From positions 2,790,001-2,854,000 of the forward strand of contig NZ_CP027869.1 of NCBI RefSeq assembly GCF_005490985.1: 64,000 bases of DNA, written 5' to 3'. The translations under genes and the position numbers were made by a program. This document shows positions 15,738 through 24,256 of this stretch, one piece after another. This stretch comes from Curtobacterium sp. SGAir0471. Its GTDB lineage: Bacteria > Actinomycetota > Actinomycetes > Actinomycetales > Microbacteriaceae. The notes below the pieces were generated by a model, which saw only the letters and a program-made list of their open reading frames with translations, had not been told where the DNA came from and made no database searches. Each line of letters opens with the position of its first letter. The stretch's first letter is position 1.

Positions 15738-15992
15738 GTGACGACGATGCGGTTCTTCGCCGCGGCCCGCGCGGCCGTCGGACAGGACGAGACGACGGTC
15801 GATGCCACGATGCTCGACACGCCGACGCTCGACGCGGCCCTGCGGAGCGTCACGGCCGCGGACCCGGACCGCTGGACGGCGCTGCAGGAGCGGTGCTCGT
15901 ACCTGGTCGACGGGATCACGACACGTGACCGGTCGACGACGCTCGACGGTGTCGCGACCGTCGACGTGATGCCGCCGTTCGCCGGCGGCTAG
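15738..15992 (+). CDS. moaD: MoaD/ThiS-family sulfur carrier protein
   Basis: An 84-residue ubiquitin-like protein ending in FAGG, the diglycine that is adenylated and thiocarboxylated to carry sulfur into molybdopterin. MTTMRFFAAARAAVGQDE at the start and VATVDVMPPFAGG at the end are typical of MoaD. It is 4 bp downstream of moaA. The ThiF/MoeB-rhodanese gene 2.7 kb away on the other strand is its likely activator. MoaE, the other synthase subunit, is not in the window. Confidence 0.88.
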   Translation: MTTMRFFAAARAAVGQDETTVDATMLDTPTLDAALRSVTAADPDRWTALQERCSYLVDGITTRDRSTTLDGVATVDVMPPFAGG

Positions 15993-15999
15993 GGCACCC

Positions 16000-17022
16000 T
16001 CACGCGGGCGCGTAGACGCTGACCTCGTCGGGCTCGACGGTCAACCGGACGTCGGTGCCCGGAGCGAGGTCGAGTGCCGCGGCGGTCGCCACGGTGACGT
16101 CCGCCACCAGGTCGCCGACGCGCAGCCGCACGAGGCCGTCCCGCGGCTCCACCGCGGTCACCGTCCGTTCGAGGCCGGGCCCGTCCCGCCGCACGCGCAC
16201 GGCGGTCGGGTGCAGCGCCGCCACCGCGGGTCGGCCGGGAGGCACGGCGTGCGTCGCCGACACGAGCTCGCCCCCGCCGTCGGGTGCGATCCCGGTCGGG
16301 GTGGCCGTCCCCGTCACGAGCACCAGACCCGAGAAGGACGCCGAGAACGGCGACCGCGGCTGCCGGAGGACGACGTCCGTCGGGCCCTCCTCGACGACGC
16401 GGCCGTCCCGCAGCACCACGATGCGGTCGGCGAGCGCGACGGCCTCGAGCGGGTCGTGCGTGACGAGGAGCGTCGGGCGGCCGCCGCGTGCGGTGCGCAG
16501 GGCCTCGCGGACCTCGGTACGGGCGTCGACGTCGAGCGCCGTGGTCGGCTCGTCGAGCAGCAGCAGGGCCGGGTCGGTCGCGAGCGCGCGGGCGATCGCG
16601 ACCCGCTGGGCCTGTCCGCCGGACAGCGTGGTCGGTGACCGGTCGGCGAGACCGGACGACCCGACGGCGGCGAGGGCCGTGGCGGCGCGGAGCCGTGCCT
16701 CCCGGCCGCTCGCGCCCGTGGCCCGTGGACCGAAGGCGACGTTGCCGATCACCGAGCGGTGGGCGAAGAGGTCCGGGCGCTGCGCGACCAGGCCGACCCG
16801 GCGGCGGTGTGTCGGTACGGCCGTCAGGTCGCGGTCGGCGAGCACGACGCTGCCGTCACGGGTGCGGAGGAGACCCGCGAGGGCCTCGACCACCGTCGAC
16901 TTGCCGGCACCGTTCGGCCCCACCAGCGCGACGCACTCGTCCGGGCCGATCGTCAGGCGCACGTCGACGTCCCGCTCCGGGACGACGACGTGCGCGCGGA
17001 GCCCCGCTCCCCCGAGCGTCAC
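16000..17022 (-). CDS. modC: Molybdate ABC transporter, ATP-binding protein
   Basis: ATPase of the molybdate importer, 340 residues. Walker A is GPNGAGKST (about 35-43), the signature [15 protein letters not shown] and Walker [13 protein letters not shown] follow near 130-160, with the switch HD in [13 protein letters not shown]-terminal molybdate-binding region from about residue 240 ([24 protein letters not shown]) fits the TOBE-like domain of ModC. Its GTG overlaps the modB stop as GTGA. Specificity for molybdate rests on the neighbouring modA and cofactor genes. Confidence 0.9.
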   Translation of the reverse strand: MTLGGAGLRAHVVVPERDVDVRLTIGPDECVALVGPNGAGKSTVVEALAGLLRTRDGSVVLADRDLTAVPTHRRRVGLVAQRPDLFAHRSVIGNVAFGPRATGASGREARLRAATALAAVGSSGLADRSPTTLSGGQAQRVAIARALATDPALLLLDEPTTALDVDARTEVREALRTARGGRPTLLVTHDPLEAVALADRIVVLRDGRVVEEGPTDVVLRQPRSPFSASFSGLVLVTGTATPTGIAPDGGGELVSATHAVPPGRPAVAALHPTAVRVRRDGPGLERTVTAVEPRDGLVRLRVGDLVADVTVATAAALDLAPGTDVRLTVEPDEVSVYAPA

Positions 17023-17852
17023 GTCGTCACCGGCCGGCTGCGCAGGGTGGTGGTCCCGATCACGACGAGGGCGACGACGACGAGGACGAGCGCGAGGGCG
17101 ACGGCGGTGTCCGGGTCGACCTCGCGCTGCAGGTAGACCTCGAGCGGGAGGGTCCGCGTGACCCCCTGCAGACTGCCGGCGAAGGTGAGCGTGGCACCGA
17201 ACTCGCCGAGCGCCCGCGCACCGCAGAGCACCAGGCCGGAGGTGATGCCCGGGAGCACACGGGGCGTCGTCACGGTGAGGAACGTGCGCGTCGGCCCGGC
17301 GCCGAGCGTCGCGGCGATCCGCTCGGCCCGACCGCCGCCGGTGCGGAGCGACCCCTCGATCGACGATACGAGGAACGGCATCGATACGAAGACCTGCGCC
17401 ATCACGACCGCCGTCGTGGTGAACGCGATCCGCAGCCCGTGCTCGTCGAGGAACGCGCCGAGCACGCCGAGCCGTCCGAAGGCCGCGAGCAGGGCGAGGC
17501 CGCCGACGACCGGCGGGAGCACGAGTGGCAGCAGGACCAGTGCCCGCAGGACCCCCACCCACCGCGATGTCGAGCGGGCGAAGAGCACGGCGAGCGGGTA
17601 GCCGAGGACGAACGAGACGCCGGTCGCGGCGGCCGCGGTGCCGAGACTCAGTCCGAGTGCGGTCGTCGACGCGGGCGACGTGACCAGGGCGACGAAGGAC
17701 GACCAGTCGACCCGACCGACCATCGCTGCGACGGGTACGACGACGAACAGACCGCCGAGGACCGCCGGGACCGGCAGCCACCACGGCACGGGGGTGCGTC
17801 GGTGACCCTCCGGCGTCCGGTTCGGCGGCGTCCGGTTCTCGGGCTGGTGCAT
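17019..17852 (-). CDS. modB: Molybdate ABC transporter permease
   Basis: Inner-membrane permease of the molybdate importer, 277 residues with about six helices after a proline-rich N-terminus. The cytoplasmic coupling loop shows the EAA-type motif ([29 protein letters not shown]), and [11 protein letters not shown] is typical of ModB/CysT-type permeases. The first ATG after the modA stop (11 bp) was used; there is no strong ribosome site, so coupling to modA translation is likely. Overlaps modC by 4 nt. Confidence 0.9.
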   Translation of the reverse strand: MHQPENRTPPNRTPEGHRRTPVPWWLPVPAVLGGLFVVVPVAAMVGRVDWSSFVALVTSPASTTALGLSLGTAAAATGVSFVLGYPLAVLFARSTSRWVGVLRALVLLPLVLPPVVGGLALLAAFGRLGVLGAFLDEHGLRIAFTTTAVVMAQVFVSMPFLVSSIEGSLRTGGGRAERIAATLGAGPTRTFLTVTTPRVLPGITSGLVLCGARALGEFGATLTFAGSLQGVTRTLPLEVYLQREVDPDTAVALALVLVVVALVVIGTTTLRSRPVTT

Positions 17853-17863
17853 CGTGGTCGCCG

Positions 17864-18679
17864 TCAGGGAGCGCCGAAGCCGGCGGCGCTCAGGACCGCA
17901 CGACCGGCGTCCGACCGGACGTACGCGGCGAAGGACGCGGCGAGCACCGGGTTCGCGGACTCCGTGAGCACGCCGATCGGGTACGTGTTGACGGCCTCCG
18001 ACGACTGGGCGAACGGGACGCCCTCGACCTTGCCCCCGGACCCCTCGACGTCCGTGACGTAGACGAGCCCGGCGTCGGCCTGGCCCGACTCGACCTTGCC
18101 CAGGACGTCGGTGACCGACTGCTCCTCGCTCACCGGGCGCAGCTCGATGCCGGCGGCCCGCTCGACCTTCGCCGTCGCCGCGCCGCAGGGCACGGGGGCG
18201 GCGCAGGTGACGACCTGCAGGTCGGACGCGGTGAGGTCGCGGAGGTCGGCGACGTGCTCGGGGTTCCCGGGCGCGACCGCGATCTCGAGGGTGTTCGTGG
18301 CGAAGTCGCGGGGCCAGCCCGTCGCCAGGTCGGTCGTCGCGAGCTTCGCCATGTTGGCCTCGTCGGCGGAGGCGAACACGTCGGCCGGGGCGCCGTTGCG
18401 GATCTGCGAGACGAGGTCGCTCGAGCCCGCGAACGAGAACGTGATCGTTGTGCCCGGGTGCTGCTGCTCGTACTGCTTCCCGAGCTCGGTGAAGGTGCGC
18501 TGGAGCGAGGCAGCTGCGAACACCGTGATCGACCCGGACGGGCCCGCGCTGCCGGTGGCCTCCGCGCTCGCGGTGGTGCCCGTCGCACCGCTCGTGTCCG
18601 GCTGGGTCGTGCACGCAGCCAGGGTCAGCCCGGCGAGGACGATCGCGAGCGCGGAACTGGTACGCAGGAGCGGATTCAC
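17864..18679 (-). CDS. modA: Molybdate-binding lipoprotein
   Basis: Extracytoplasmic molybdate-binding protein, 271 residues. A lipoprotein signal peptide ends LAGLTLAAC with the lipid-carrying Cys23, as expected in a Gram-positive cell. A Ser/Thr/Gly linker follows, then the ModA fold: [49 protein letters not shown] and [19 protein letters not shown] start supported by TAGGAT 6 nt upstream. First gene of modABC. Confidence 0.93.
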   Translation of the reverse strand: MNPLLRTSSALAIVLAGLTLAACTTQPDTSGATGTTASAEATGSAGPSGSITVFAAASLQRTFTELGKQYEQQHPGTTITFSFAGSSDLVSQIRNGAPADVFASADEANMAKLATTDLATGWPRDFATNTLEIAVAPGNPEHVADLRDLTASDLQVVTCAAPVPCGAATAKVERAAGIELRPVSEEQSVTDVLGKVESGQADAGLVYVTDVEGSGGKVEGVPFAQSSEAVNTYPIGVLTESANPVLAASFAAYVRSDAGRAVLSAAGFGAP

Positions 18680-18685
18680 GGGTCG

Positions 18686-18691
18686 ATCCTA
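18686..18691 (-). promoter_or_regulatory. Leaderless-type -10 box for modABC
   Basis: TAGGAT on the minus strand, 6 nt before the modA GTG. Confidence 0.6.
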
Positions 18692-18704
18692 GCCGCACGT
18701 GCGG

Positions 18705-19793
18705 TCAGGACGTGATGCGCAGCCCCTCCTGGCGCCAGGCGGTGATCCCGCCGTCGAGGACGGTCACGGGCGGTGCACCGGACGGGCGGTCCGCCACGGC
18801 TCGCCGCGCCCACGCCGTTGCACGCTTCCCGGACGCGCAGACGACCACGAGCTCCCCGTCCCGAGCGGATGCGCCGAGGTCGTCCGGGGTCAGCGAGCCC
18901 GGGACGACACCGGTCGCGCGCTCCTCGTCCGTGCGGACGTCGACCAGCACGATGTCGGCATCGTCGGCCATCCGTCGTGCGAGTTCGGCAGGGGCGATCC
19001 GCGGTGGCTCCGCGAGCGTCGGCGCCGCGGGACGGGTGGATCCGGGACCGCGACGCAACCGGCTCTCGGTCCAGCGCCAGCGCCGGGCGTCGACGGTGAG
19101 CACCCGGCCGAGCAGCGGTTCGCCGAGCCCGGCGACGAGCGCGGTGACCTGCGCCGCCATCACCGCCCCGACCGCGCCGCACAGTGCGGGCAGCACTCCG
19201 TCGGCCGCGCAGGAGCCCTCGTCCGGCAGGGCCTCGGGGTGCAGGTCGTGGAAGTCGACCGGTTCCTCGGCGGCGTCGTGGAAGACGGAGACCTGACCGT
19301 CGTAGCCGAGGGCGGTCCCCCAGACGAACGGCACGCCGGCCGCGGCGCACGCGTCCGACACGGCGCGGGTGACCTCGACGCTGTCCGCCGCGTCGACCAC
19401 GACGTCGTGGTCGACGACGTGCTCGGGTCGGAACCGCTCGGCCAGTGCGACGACCTCGACGACGGCGTCGACGCCCCGGACCCGCTCGGCGGCGCAGTCG
19501 GCCTTCGGACGCCCGACGTCGGCCGCGGCGAACAGGGTCTGCCGCGCCAGGTTCGACGTGTCCACGGTGTCGTGGTCGACGATCGTGATGCGACCGAGCC
19601 CGGAGCCGGCCAGGTAGGTCAGCACGGGCGCCCCGAGGCCCCCGGCACCGACGACGAGCACCCGGGCACCGGCGAGCGCGTCGAGCGCGGGCTGTCCGGC
19701 GCCGTCGAGGGCTGCGGTGCGCGACGTGGTGCTCCGTCGAGCGGCGAGGGCCGCGGGGTCGGTGGCGGGGACGCTGGACTCGGTCGTGGTCAC
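18705..19793 (-). CDS. MoeB/ThiF-type adenylyltransferase with rhodanese domain
   Basis: Activates the C-terminus of a ubiquitin-like sulfur carrier with ATP and can supply sulfur through its rhodanese part. The 362 residues hold a ThiF/MoeB fold (ARVLVVGAGGLGAPVLTYLAGSGLG near 43, DTVDTSNLARQTLF near 78) and, from about 265, a rhodanese domain with active-site Cys in ELVVVCASGKRAT. Odd: the paired CxxC zinc motifs of classic MoeB are not visible. Within the molybdenum cluster its likely partner is the MoaD-like protein. Its GTG overlaps the stop of the HTH-TOBE gene. Confidence 0.86.
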   Translation of the reverse strand: MTTTESSVPATDPAALAARRSTTSRTAALDGAGQPALDALAGARVLVVGAGGLGAPVLTYLAGSGLGRITIVDHDTVDTSNLARQTLFAAADVGRPKADCAAERVRGVDAVVEVVALAERFRPEHVVDHDVVVDAADSVEVTRAVSDACAAAGVPFVWGTALGYDGQVSVFHDAAEEPVDFHDLHPEALPDEGSCAADGVLPALCGAVGAVMAAQVTALVAGLGEPLLGRVLTVDARRWRWTESRLRRGPGSTRPAAPTLAEPPRIAPAELARRMADDADIVLVDVRTDEERATGVVPGSLTPDDLGASARDGELVVVCASGKRATAWARRAVADRPSGAPPVTVLDGGITAWRQEGLRITS

Positions 19794-20203
19794 CGTGCGC
19801 GCTCCGGCTGGTCCGGCACCTCGACGGTGACCATCGTGGCCTTGACCGAGGCGACCGCGACGGAGCCGACCTCGAGCCCGAGGTCGCGGACGGCCTCGGC
19901 GGTCATCAGGGACACCACCCGGTTCGGTCCGGCCTGCAGTTCGACCTGGGCGACGACGCCCTCGACGACCAGGTCGGTGACGATGCCGACGAAGCGGTTC
20001 CGCGCCGAGCTGCGCACACCGGAGGGGTCGTCGAGACCGGCGTCACGACCACGGACGTGGGCGGCGAGGTCGCGTCCCTCGACCACGGTGCGGCCGGCGG
20101 CGTCCTCTGATCGGGGCAGCGTGCCGGCGTCGACGAGGCGTCGGACGGTGTCGTCGCTGACGCCGAGGTACCGTGCAGCGTCACGGATGCGGAGTGTCGT
20201 CAT
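19790..20203 (-). CDS. HTH-TOBE molybdate-responsive protein
   Basis: A 137-residue protein. Residues 1-50 form an excisionase/MerR-like helix-turn-helix (LRIRDAARYLGVSDDTVRRLVDAGTLPR). Residues 67-131 are a TOBE/Mop domain (ARNRFVGIVTDLVVEGVVAQVELQAGP..VVSLMTAEAVRDLGLEVGSVAVASVKATMV), the fold that binds molybdate or tungstate. I infer a one-component molybdate sensor for the adjoining mod/moe genes, in place of ModE. TAGGGT lies 10 nt before the ATG. It is first in a run with the MoeB-rhodanese gene (GTGA overlap). Confidence 0.82.
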   Translation of the reverse strand: MTTLRIRDAARYLGVSDDTVRRLVDAGTLPRSEDAAGRTVVEGRDLAAHVRGRDAGLDDPSGVRSSARNRFVGIVTDLVVEGVVAQVELQAGPNRVVSLMTAEAVRDLGLEVGSVAVASVKATMVTVEVPDQPERAR

Positions 20204-20213
20204 GGTGTCCGTG

Positions 20214-20219
20214 ACCCTA
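20214..20219 (-). promoter_or_regulatory. -10 box for the HTH-TOBE gene
   Basis: TAGGGT on the minus strand, 10 nt before the ATG at 20203. Confidence 0.45.
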
Positions 20220-20280
20220 CGGCATGGCGAACTCTCACGGAGGGGACACCGGTACCGGGCACCTGCCCAGCCGGTGCCGC

Positions 20281-20286
20281 TACCGT
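20281..20286 (+). promoter_or_regulatory. Leaderless-type -10 box for the GT39-like gene
   Basis: TACCGT, 7 nt before GTG 20294. Confidence 0.5.
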
Positions 20287-20293
20287 CGCGTGC

Positions 20294-21952
20294 GTGACTG
20301 CACCCCAGACCGGCACCATCACCGTCCCCGCCTCCGCCGGGGTCGCGCCGGTCCGTACCCGTCTGCGGTCCGCCTCGGCGGCCCTCCGCATCGCCGCGGT
20401 CCGCACGCCGGAACTCACGGTCGGCGCGCTGGGCGTCCTCAGCGGGGTGCTGTTCTCGTGGGTCCCGTCGCTCTGGTACGACGAGGCCGCGACGGTCACC
20501 AGCGCCACGCGCAGCTGGCCGCAGCTGTGGGCCGAGCTCCACAACGTGGACGCGGTGCACGGCATCTACTACGCGCTCATCCACGCCTGGTTCTGGCTCG
20601 TGGGGTACACGCCGTTCACCCTGCGCTTCCCGAGCGCGCTCGCGATCGGCGTCACCGCCGGGCTCGTCGTCGCGCTGGGCCGCCGGCTGGGCGGTCGACG
20701 ACTCGGCATCGTCGCCGGCCTGGCGTTCCTCGCGCTGCCGCGCGTGCAGTGGGCCGCGGGCGAGGGTCGCCCCTACGCCACGGTCACGACGCTCGCGGTC
20801 GGTCTGACCCTCGTCGGCATCACGGCCGTCCGCCGGACCCGTTCCGGAGCGTCGACGTCGTCCAGCGTCCGTTGGTGGGTCGCCTACGGCGTGCTCGCCC
20901 TGCTGGCGGTCTGCTTCAACGTCTACCTCGCCCTCGCCGTCGTCTCGCACGCCGTCGCCCTGGGCTGGACCTGGCTGGCGGAGCGCCGGTCGCACACGTG
21001 GACCCGACGAGCGGGAACCGGTGACCCCCTGGTGAGCCGGGTCGTCCTCGTGCGGTGGGTGGTCGCCGCAGCGGCGGCCGCACTGCTCGCTTCGCCGCTG
21101 GTGCTCGAGGTCGTGGACCAGTCCAAGCAGGTCGCGTGGATCTCCGGCATCACCGCCCGCACCCCCGACCAGGTGTTCGCCACCGCGTGGTTCGGCGGTA
21201 TCAGCGCCTACGCCGCGGTCGCGTGGACGCTCCTGGTCCTCGGCACCGTGTCAGCCCTGGTCGCCGCGCACCGCCGCGTGCCCACCGTCCGGATCCTCCT
21301 GCGCGCCCAGGTGGTCCGGATCGCCCTGCCGTTGGCGCTCCTGCCGACCGGTGCGCTCCTCACCGCGACGGCGCTCGGCAAGCACCTGTACTCCCCCAAG
21401 TACGCGTCGCTGAGCATGCCCTTCGTCGCACTCCTCATCGCCCTCGCCATCACGGCGCTGCGGCGGCGGGCACTCATCGCGGCGCTGCTCGCGGTCTTCC
21501 TGGTGATCAGCGTGCCGAGCGCGATCGATGTCAAGACGCCCCGTGCGAAGCAGGACTCGACGTGGGCGAACGCCGCATCGATCATCGCCGCCGAGCGGGG
21601 CGCGAACACGGGTGCCAACGAGGGGGTCGTCTTCGGCAGCGTCTACGGCCACCCCGGGGCCACCGCGGAGATCATCCGCGTCTCCTACCCCTGGGCGTTC
21701 ACCGGGATGACGGACCTGGGCATCCGGAAGAACGGCGCCGAGTCGGGCGTGCTCTGGAACCAGAACGGCGACCTGGCGTCGACGATCCCGGCGCGCCTCG
21801 GCGACATCGACACCGTGTGGTTCGTCGGTGGCACCCCGAAGGCCCGGGACATCCAGCCGGAGACGACCGAGGTCCTCGCCGAGCACGGCTTCCACGTCGA
21901 GCAGAAGTGGCGCACCGGACGGGTCGTCATCACCGAGTTCGTCCGCGACTGA
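20294..21952 (+). CDS. Membrane glycosyltransferase, GT39/ArnT-like
   Basis: A 552-residue polytopic protein. The first periplasmic loop has the family acid pair in [20 protein letters not shown] (about residues 56-75), followed by LHNVDAVHGIYYALIHAWF and LRFPSALAIGVTAGLVVALGRRLGG, as in lipid-linked sugar transferases of the GT-C fold. About ten helices follow, then a soluble C-terminal part of about 120 residues (from DVKTPRAKQDSTW) ending in RVVITEFVRD. It probably adds a sugar from a polyprenyl phosphate donor to an envelope acceptor. Start by leaderless -10 spacing. Acceptor unknown. Confidence 0.8.
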   Translation: MTAPQTGTITVPASAGVAPVRTRLRSASAALRIAAVRTPELTVGALGVLSGVLFSWVPSLWYDEAATVTSATRSWPQLWAELHNVDAVHGIYYALIHAWFWLVGYTPFTLRFPSALAIGVTAGLVVALGRRLGGRRLGIVAGLAFLALPRVQWAAGEGRPYATVTTLAVGLTLVGITAVRRTRSGASTSSSVRWWVAYGVLALLAVCFNVYLALAVVSHAVALGWTWLAERRSHTWTRRAGTGDPLVSRVVLVRWVVAAAAAALLASPLVLEVVDQSKQVAWISGITARTPDQVFATAWFGGISAYAAVAWTLLVLGTVSALVAAHRRVPTVRILLRAQVVRIALPLALLPTGALLTATALGKHLYSPKYASLSMPFVALLIALAITALRRRALIAALLAVFLVISVPSAIDVKTPRAKQDSTWANAASIIAAERGANTGANEGVVFGSVYGHPGATAEIIRVSYPWAFTGMTDLGIRKNGAESGVLWNQNGDLASTIPARLGDIDTVWFVGGTPKARDIQPETTEVLAEHGFHVEQKWRTGRVVITEFVRD

Positions 21953-21975
21953 GTCCCGGCTGTACGGTCGACCTG

Positions 21976-22020
21976 ATCGTCGGTGCCCTTATCGCCGGTG
22001 CCCTGATCGTCAGTGCACGA
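21976..22020. repeat. Three tandem 15-bp units at the 3' end of ispE
   Basis: ATCGTCGGTGCCCTT, ATCGCCGGTGCCCTG and ATCGTCAGTGCACGA follow head to tail at 21976-21990, 21991-22005 and 22006-22020; the last unit includes the ispE stop codon (22010-22012). A short duplication, possibly variable in copy number. Confidence 0.6.
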
Positions 22021-22942
22021 CGCGAGCGCCGTGCACCGGGCCGGTCGCCCGGACCGCCACGAGCCCGGCGGCACTGATCTCCACCTGCACCTCGAGCGCG
22101 GCATCGCGGTCGGCCACCAGGAACGCCACCGTCGGCCCGCTCCCCGAGACGATGCCCGCGAGCGCACCGGCCTTCTCGCCGACCTCGATCGTCGTCGCCA
22201 GCCCCGGCTGCAACCGCATCGCGGGCGCCTGCAGGTCGTTGTGCAGGCAGTCCGCCAGCAGGTCCGCGTCCCCGGCCCGGAGCGCCTGGAGCACGTTGGC
22301 CTCGACCACGGGCGTGGTGGGTGCCGGGCGGATGTCGGCGCGGTAGCGCTCGCGGTGCTCGTCGAGTGCGCGGTAGACCGCAGGGGTCGAGAGACCGTCG
22401 TCGCTGAGCGCGAGGACCCAGTGGAACTCGCCCTTGGCCAACGCCGGGCTGAGCTCGTCGCCGCGCCCCGTCCCCACGGCGGTGCCCCCGGCGAACGCGA
22501 ACGGCACGTCGGCGCCGAGGCGGGCCGCCAGGCGCAGCAGCTCGTCCCGCCCGAGCGCGGTGCCCCACAGGGTGTCGCAGGCGAGCAGCGTGGCCGCGGC
22601 GTCCGCTGATCCCCCGCCCATCCCCCCGGCGACGGGGACCTGCTTCTCGACGGTGAGCCGTACGCCGCCGCGGTACCCGGCGGCCTCGGCCACGAGTCGG
22701 GCGGCGCGGATGGCCAGGTTCGAGTCGTCGGTCGGGACCGAACTCGTGTCGATCGGCCCCGTGAACCGGACCGAGAAGTCGTCGGCGGGTTCCGCGGTGA
22801 CGTCCTCGTACAGCGACACCGCCTGGTAGGCCGTCGCCACGTCGTGGTAGCCGTCGTCCTGCAGCGCACCGACGGACAGGAACACGTTGATCTTGCCTGG
22901 GGCGCGCACCCGCACGCGGGTCGGTGCGGCCAGCGAGGTCAT
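22010..22942 (-). CDS. ispE: 4-diphosphocytidyl-2-C-methyl-D-erythritol kinase
   Basis: Phosphorylates CDP-methylerythritol in the non-mevalonate route to isoprenoids; cytosolic GHMP kinase of 310 residues. The family motifs are in order: [14 protein letters not shown] near residue 12, the ATP loop [17 protein letters not shown] near 95 and [14 protein letters not shown] near 265. In many actinobacteria ispE follows rsmA; here it stands alone, about 7 kb from the metG-tatD-rsmA operon. Its -10 box TAGGTT contains the stop codon of metY. Confidence 0.95.
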   Translation of the reverse strand: MTSLAAPTRVRVRAPGKINVFLSVGALQDDGYHDVATAYQAVSLYEDVTAEPADDFSVRFTGPIDTSSVPTDDSNLAIRAARLVAEAAGYRGGVRLTVEKQVPVAGGMGGGSADAAATLLACDTLWGTALGRDELLRLAARLGADVPFAFAGGTAVGTGRGDELSPALAKGEFHWVLALSDDGLSTPAVYRALDEHRERYRADIRPAPTTPVVEANVLQALRAGDADLLADCLHNDLQAPAMRLQPGLATTIEVGEKAGALAGIVSGSGPTVAFLVADRDAALEVQVEISAAGLVAVRATGPVHGARVVH

Positions 22943-22948
22943 GCCCCC

Positions 22949-22954
22949 AACCTA
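22949..22954 (-). promoter_or_regulatory. -10 box whose TAG is the metY stop codon
   Basis: TAGGTT on the minus strand, 6 nt before the ispE ATG; the TAG is the metY stop. Confidence 0.55.
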
Positions 22955-24256
22955 TCCCGCTGCGGCCGCCGCGAACCCCCGCGTCAGGTCGGCCAGGATG
23001 TCGTCCACGTGCTCGAGACCGATCGACAGGCGGATGAGACCCTCGCCGACGCCGGCGGCAGCGCGCTGCTCCGGGGTCATCTGCACGTGGGTCGTCGACG
23101 CCGGGTGGACGACGAGCGACCGCACGTCACCGAGGTTCGACACGTGGTCGAAGAGCTCGAGCGCGGCGACGAACCGTCGACCCGCTTCGACCCCACCGGC
23201 CAGGTCGAACGCGAGGACGGCCGACGGACCCTTCGGCACGTAGCGCTGCTGTAGGTGGTGCCAGGGCGACGTCGGCAGGCCCGCGTAGTGCACGTGCTCG
23301 ACCTGCGCGTGCGCGTCGAGCCACGATGCCACCGCAGCCGCGTTCGCCACGTGCCGGTCCATCCGCAGCGACAGGGTCTGGATGCCCTGCAACACGAGGA
23401 AGGCGTTGAACGGCGCGATCGCCGGGCCGAGGTCGGCGGACAGCTTCGACCGGGTGCGCTGGATGAACGCGCGGCGGCCGAACTTCTCGGCGAAGGCCGT
23501 GCCGGCGAACCCGGACTGCTCGACCGTCGTGAGCTGCGGGTACTTCTCCGCCTGCGCCGACCAGTCGAAGTTCCCGCTGTCGACGATGATCCCGGCGATC
23601 GCACTGCCGTGGCCGGCGAGGTACTTCGTCGCCGAGTGCACGACGATGTCGGCGCCGTGCTCGATCGGCCGCACCAGGTACGGCGTCGCGATGGTGTTGT
23701 CGACGATGAGCGGCACACCGGCCTCGTGTGCGACGCCGGCCACCCCGGCGAAGTCGAGCACGTCACCGCGCGGGTTCGGGATGCTCTCGCCGTAGAACGC
23801 CCGCGTCTCCGGGCGCACGGCGGCGCGCCACTCGTCGAGGTCGGTCGGGTCCTGCACGAACGTGAACGAGATCCCGAGGTCGCTCAGGGTCGAGTGGAAG
23901 AGCGTGTAGGTCGCCCCGTAGAGCGACGCCGACGAGACGACGTGGGCACCGGCGCGTGCGACGCCGAGCACCGCCAGCGTGGTCGCCGCCTGCCCGGAGG
24001 CCAGCGCCAGCGCACCGACACCGCCCTCGAGGTCCGCGACGCGTCGCTCGAGTGCCGCCGCCGACGGGTTGTTCACCCGCGTGTAGGTGTGGCCGGGCGC
24101 GTCGAGCATGAACCGGGCCGCGGCGTCCTCACCCGAGGGGTAGACGTAGGCAGCGCTCTGCGCGATCGGGGGCACGTTCGCCCCGAAGCCCGGATCGGCC
24201 TTGAAGCCGGCCCGGATCTGCCGCGTCTCGAAGGCCCAGTCGTCCTCGACCGCCAT
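22952..24256 (-). CDS. metY: O-acetylhomoserine sulfhydrylase
   Basis: Pyridoxal-phosphate enzyme that makes homocysteine from O-acetylhomoserine and sulfide. The 434 residues match the family length. It has VPPIAQSAAYVY, YTRVNNPSAAALERRVADLEGG, LIVDNTIATPYLVRPIEHGADIVVHSATKYLAGHG (the Lys of SATKY binds the cofactor, near residue 205) and the C-terminal LIRLSIGLEHVDDILADL. Its start overlaps the stop of the flavin monooxygenase gene by one base, so sulfide released from organosulfur compounds could feed it directly (inference). No SAM riboswitch is seen upstream. Confidence 0.94.
   Translation of the reverse strand: MAVEDDWAFETRQIRAGFKADPGFGANVPPIAQSAAYVYPSGEDAAARFMLDAPGHTYTRVNNPSAAALERRVADLEGGVGALALASGQAATTLAVLGVARAGAHVVSSASLYGATYTLFHSTLSDLGISFTFVQDPTDLDEWRAAVRPETRAFYGESIPNPRGDVLDFAGVAGVAHEAGVPLIVDNTIATPYLVRPIEHGADIVVHSATKYLAGHGSAIAGIIVDSGNFDWSAQAEKYPQLTTVEQSGFAGTAFAEKFGRRAFIQRTRSKLSADLGPAIAPFNAFLVLQGIQTLSLRMDRHVANAAAVASWLDAHAQVEHVHYAGLPTSPWHHLQQRYVPKGPSAVLAFDLAGGVEAGRRFVAALELFDHVSNLGDVRSLVVHPASTTHVQMTPEQRAAAGVGEGLIRLSIGLEHVDDILADLTRGFAAAAAG

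Noticed and set aside
20294..22000. Linking the GT39-like gene and the molybdenum cluster as one operon
   Set aside because: They are divergent with separate -10 boxes and share no function.
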